Assembly: GCA_007129135.1 (NCBI GenBank)
Contig: SKWB01000093.1
Location: forward strand, 1 to 5,138
Origin: Halococcaceae archaeon
GTDB lineage: Archaea > Halobacteriota > Halobacteria > Halobacteriales > Halalkalicoccaceae
Length of the DNA: 5,138 nucleotides
Direction of reading: 5' to 3'
Part shown: one piece after another, positions 4,769-5,138 of the stretch
Position numbering within the stretch: the first letter of the stretch is position 1
Layout of the letters: each line of letters begins with the position of its first letter
Made by a program: the position numbers and the translations under genes
Notes under the pieces: generated by a model
The model's input: only the letters and a program-made list of their open reading frames with translations
The model's database searches: none
Told to the model about the DNA's origin: nothing

Positions 4769-5138
4769 GCGCTGGCGACGAGGAGGAACGTCTCGATCCG
4801 TTCGTCGCTTCGGTCGATCGTGAACCCGGCCGCCGAGAGCTGGTCCGCAGCGGTCGCCACGTCGTAGCGTTCGTCCACCGAGGGCCCGTCCTCACCCGAC
4901 CCGGCGCGCGACCAGTCGGCGACCACGAACCTCCCGCCGGGCGCGAGCACGCGTCGGACCTCCGAGAGCGACTCGGGCGAGGAGAACTCGTGGTAGGTCA
5001 TCACCGTCACCGCGAGTTCGCACTCCCCGTCCGAGAGCGGGAGGTCCGCGACGTCCGCGGTGATCGTCGTGACGTTCTCGGGCAGGCCCTTCTCCTCGTA
5101 GAGGGTGTGCATCTCGGGCTGGAGATCCACCGCGTAGA
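4765..5138 (-). CDS. Class I SAM-dependent methyltransferase, N-terminus cut by window edge
   Basis: This is the C-terminal 123 complete codons of a Rossmann-fold methyltransferase resembling the Methyltransf_11/UbiE group. The frame is open to the right edge, so the true start and the glycine-rich SAM-binding motif I lie outside the window. What remains begins YAVDLQPEM, whose Asp is the acidic residue that normally binds the SAM ribose. Next come ADVADLPLSDGECELAV (motif II region with the adenine-contacting acidic residue), VMTYHEF in the motif after it, and LAPGGRFVVADW, the motif III strand-turn. The end (ERIETFLLVASA) is the usual closing beta hairpin, so the C-terminus is complete. A GTG at 5128-5130 is not the start, since it falls in the middle of the SAM-binding domain. 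The substrate cannot be deduced. It is separated from the small zinc-finger gene by 87 nt. Confidence 0.9.
   Translation of the reverse strand, partial: YAVDLQPEMHTLYEEKGLPENVTTITADVADLPLSDGECELAVTVMTYHEFSSPESLSEVRRVLAPGGRFVVADWSRAGSGEDGPSVDERYDVATAADQLSAAGFTIDRSDERIETFLLVASA

Overview
This window looks like chromosomal DNA of a haloarchaeon (class Halobacteria). It is very GC-rich with strong GC3 bias. The encoded soluble proteins are acidic. Genes start at ATG/GTG with AT-rich TATA-like elements about 24-32 nt upstream and little or no leader, as in leaderless haloarchaeal transcripts. Several proteins (the TraB/M50 pair, the acyl-CoA thioesterase, a 47-residue two-CxxC protein) resemble haloarchaeal families I recognise. 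No rRNA, tRNA, insertion sequence, CRISPR array or prophage feature was found.

Layout from left to right. (a) 1-2313, minus strand: a two-gene operon of a TraB/TIKI-superfamily membrane protein followed by an M50 (site-2-protease-like) metalloprotease. The stop and start codons overlap as GTGA, and the protease runs off the left edge. (b) 2314-2501: a divergent, unusually AT-rich intergenic region carrying promoters in both directions. (c) 2502-3476, plus strand: a protein with three consecutive zinc ribbons resembling the TackOD1 output domain, followed by an uncharacterised alpha/beta domain. (d) 3479-3925, minus strand: a hotdog-fold acyl-CoA thioesterase, convergent with (c) with only 2 bp between the stop codons. 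(e) 4020-4478, minus strand: an acidic protein of 152 residues with no recognised function. (f) 4534-4677, minus strand: a 47-residue zinc-finger protein of the haloarchaeal 'rubrerythrin-like domain' type. (g) 4765-5138, minus strand: the C-terminal part of a class I SAM-dependent methyltransferase that enters from the right edge.

The minus-strand genes (d)-(f) each have their own TATA-like element, so they read as separate small transcription units rather than one operon. The strongest functional link is TraB-M50: two membrane proteins, both carrying metal-protease-like motifs, co-transcribed and probably translationally coupled. The least understood proteins are the zinc-ribbon protein and the 152-residue acidic protein. 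I see no clear evidence of a wholly new defence or mobile system. The points most worth checking are the TraB-M50 pair with its membrane insertion in the putative catalytic domain, and the C-terminal domain of the triple-zinc-ribbon protein.
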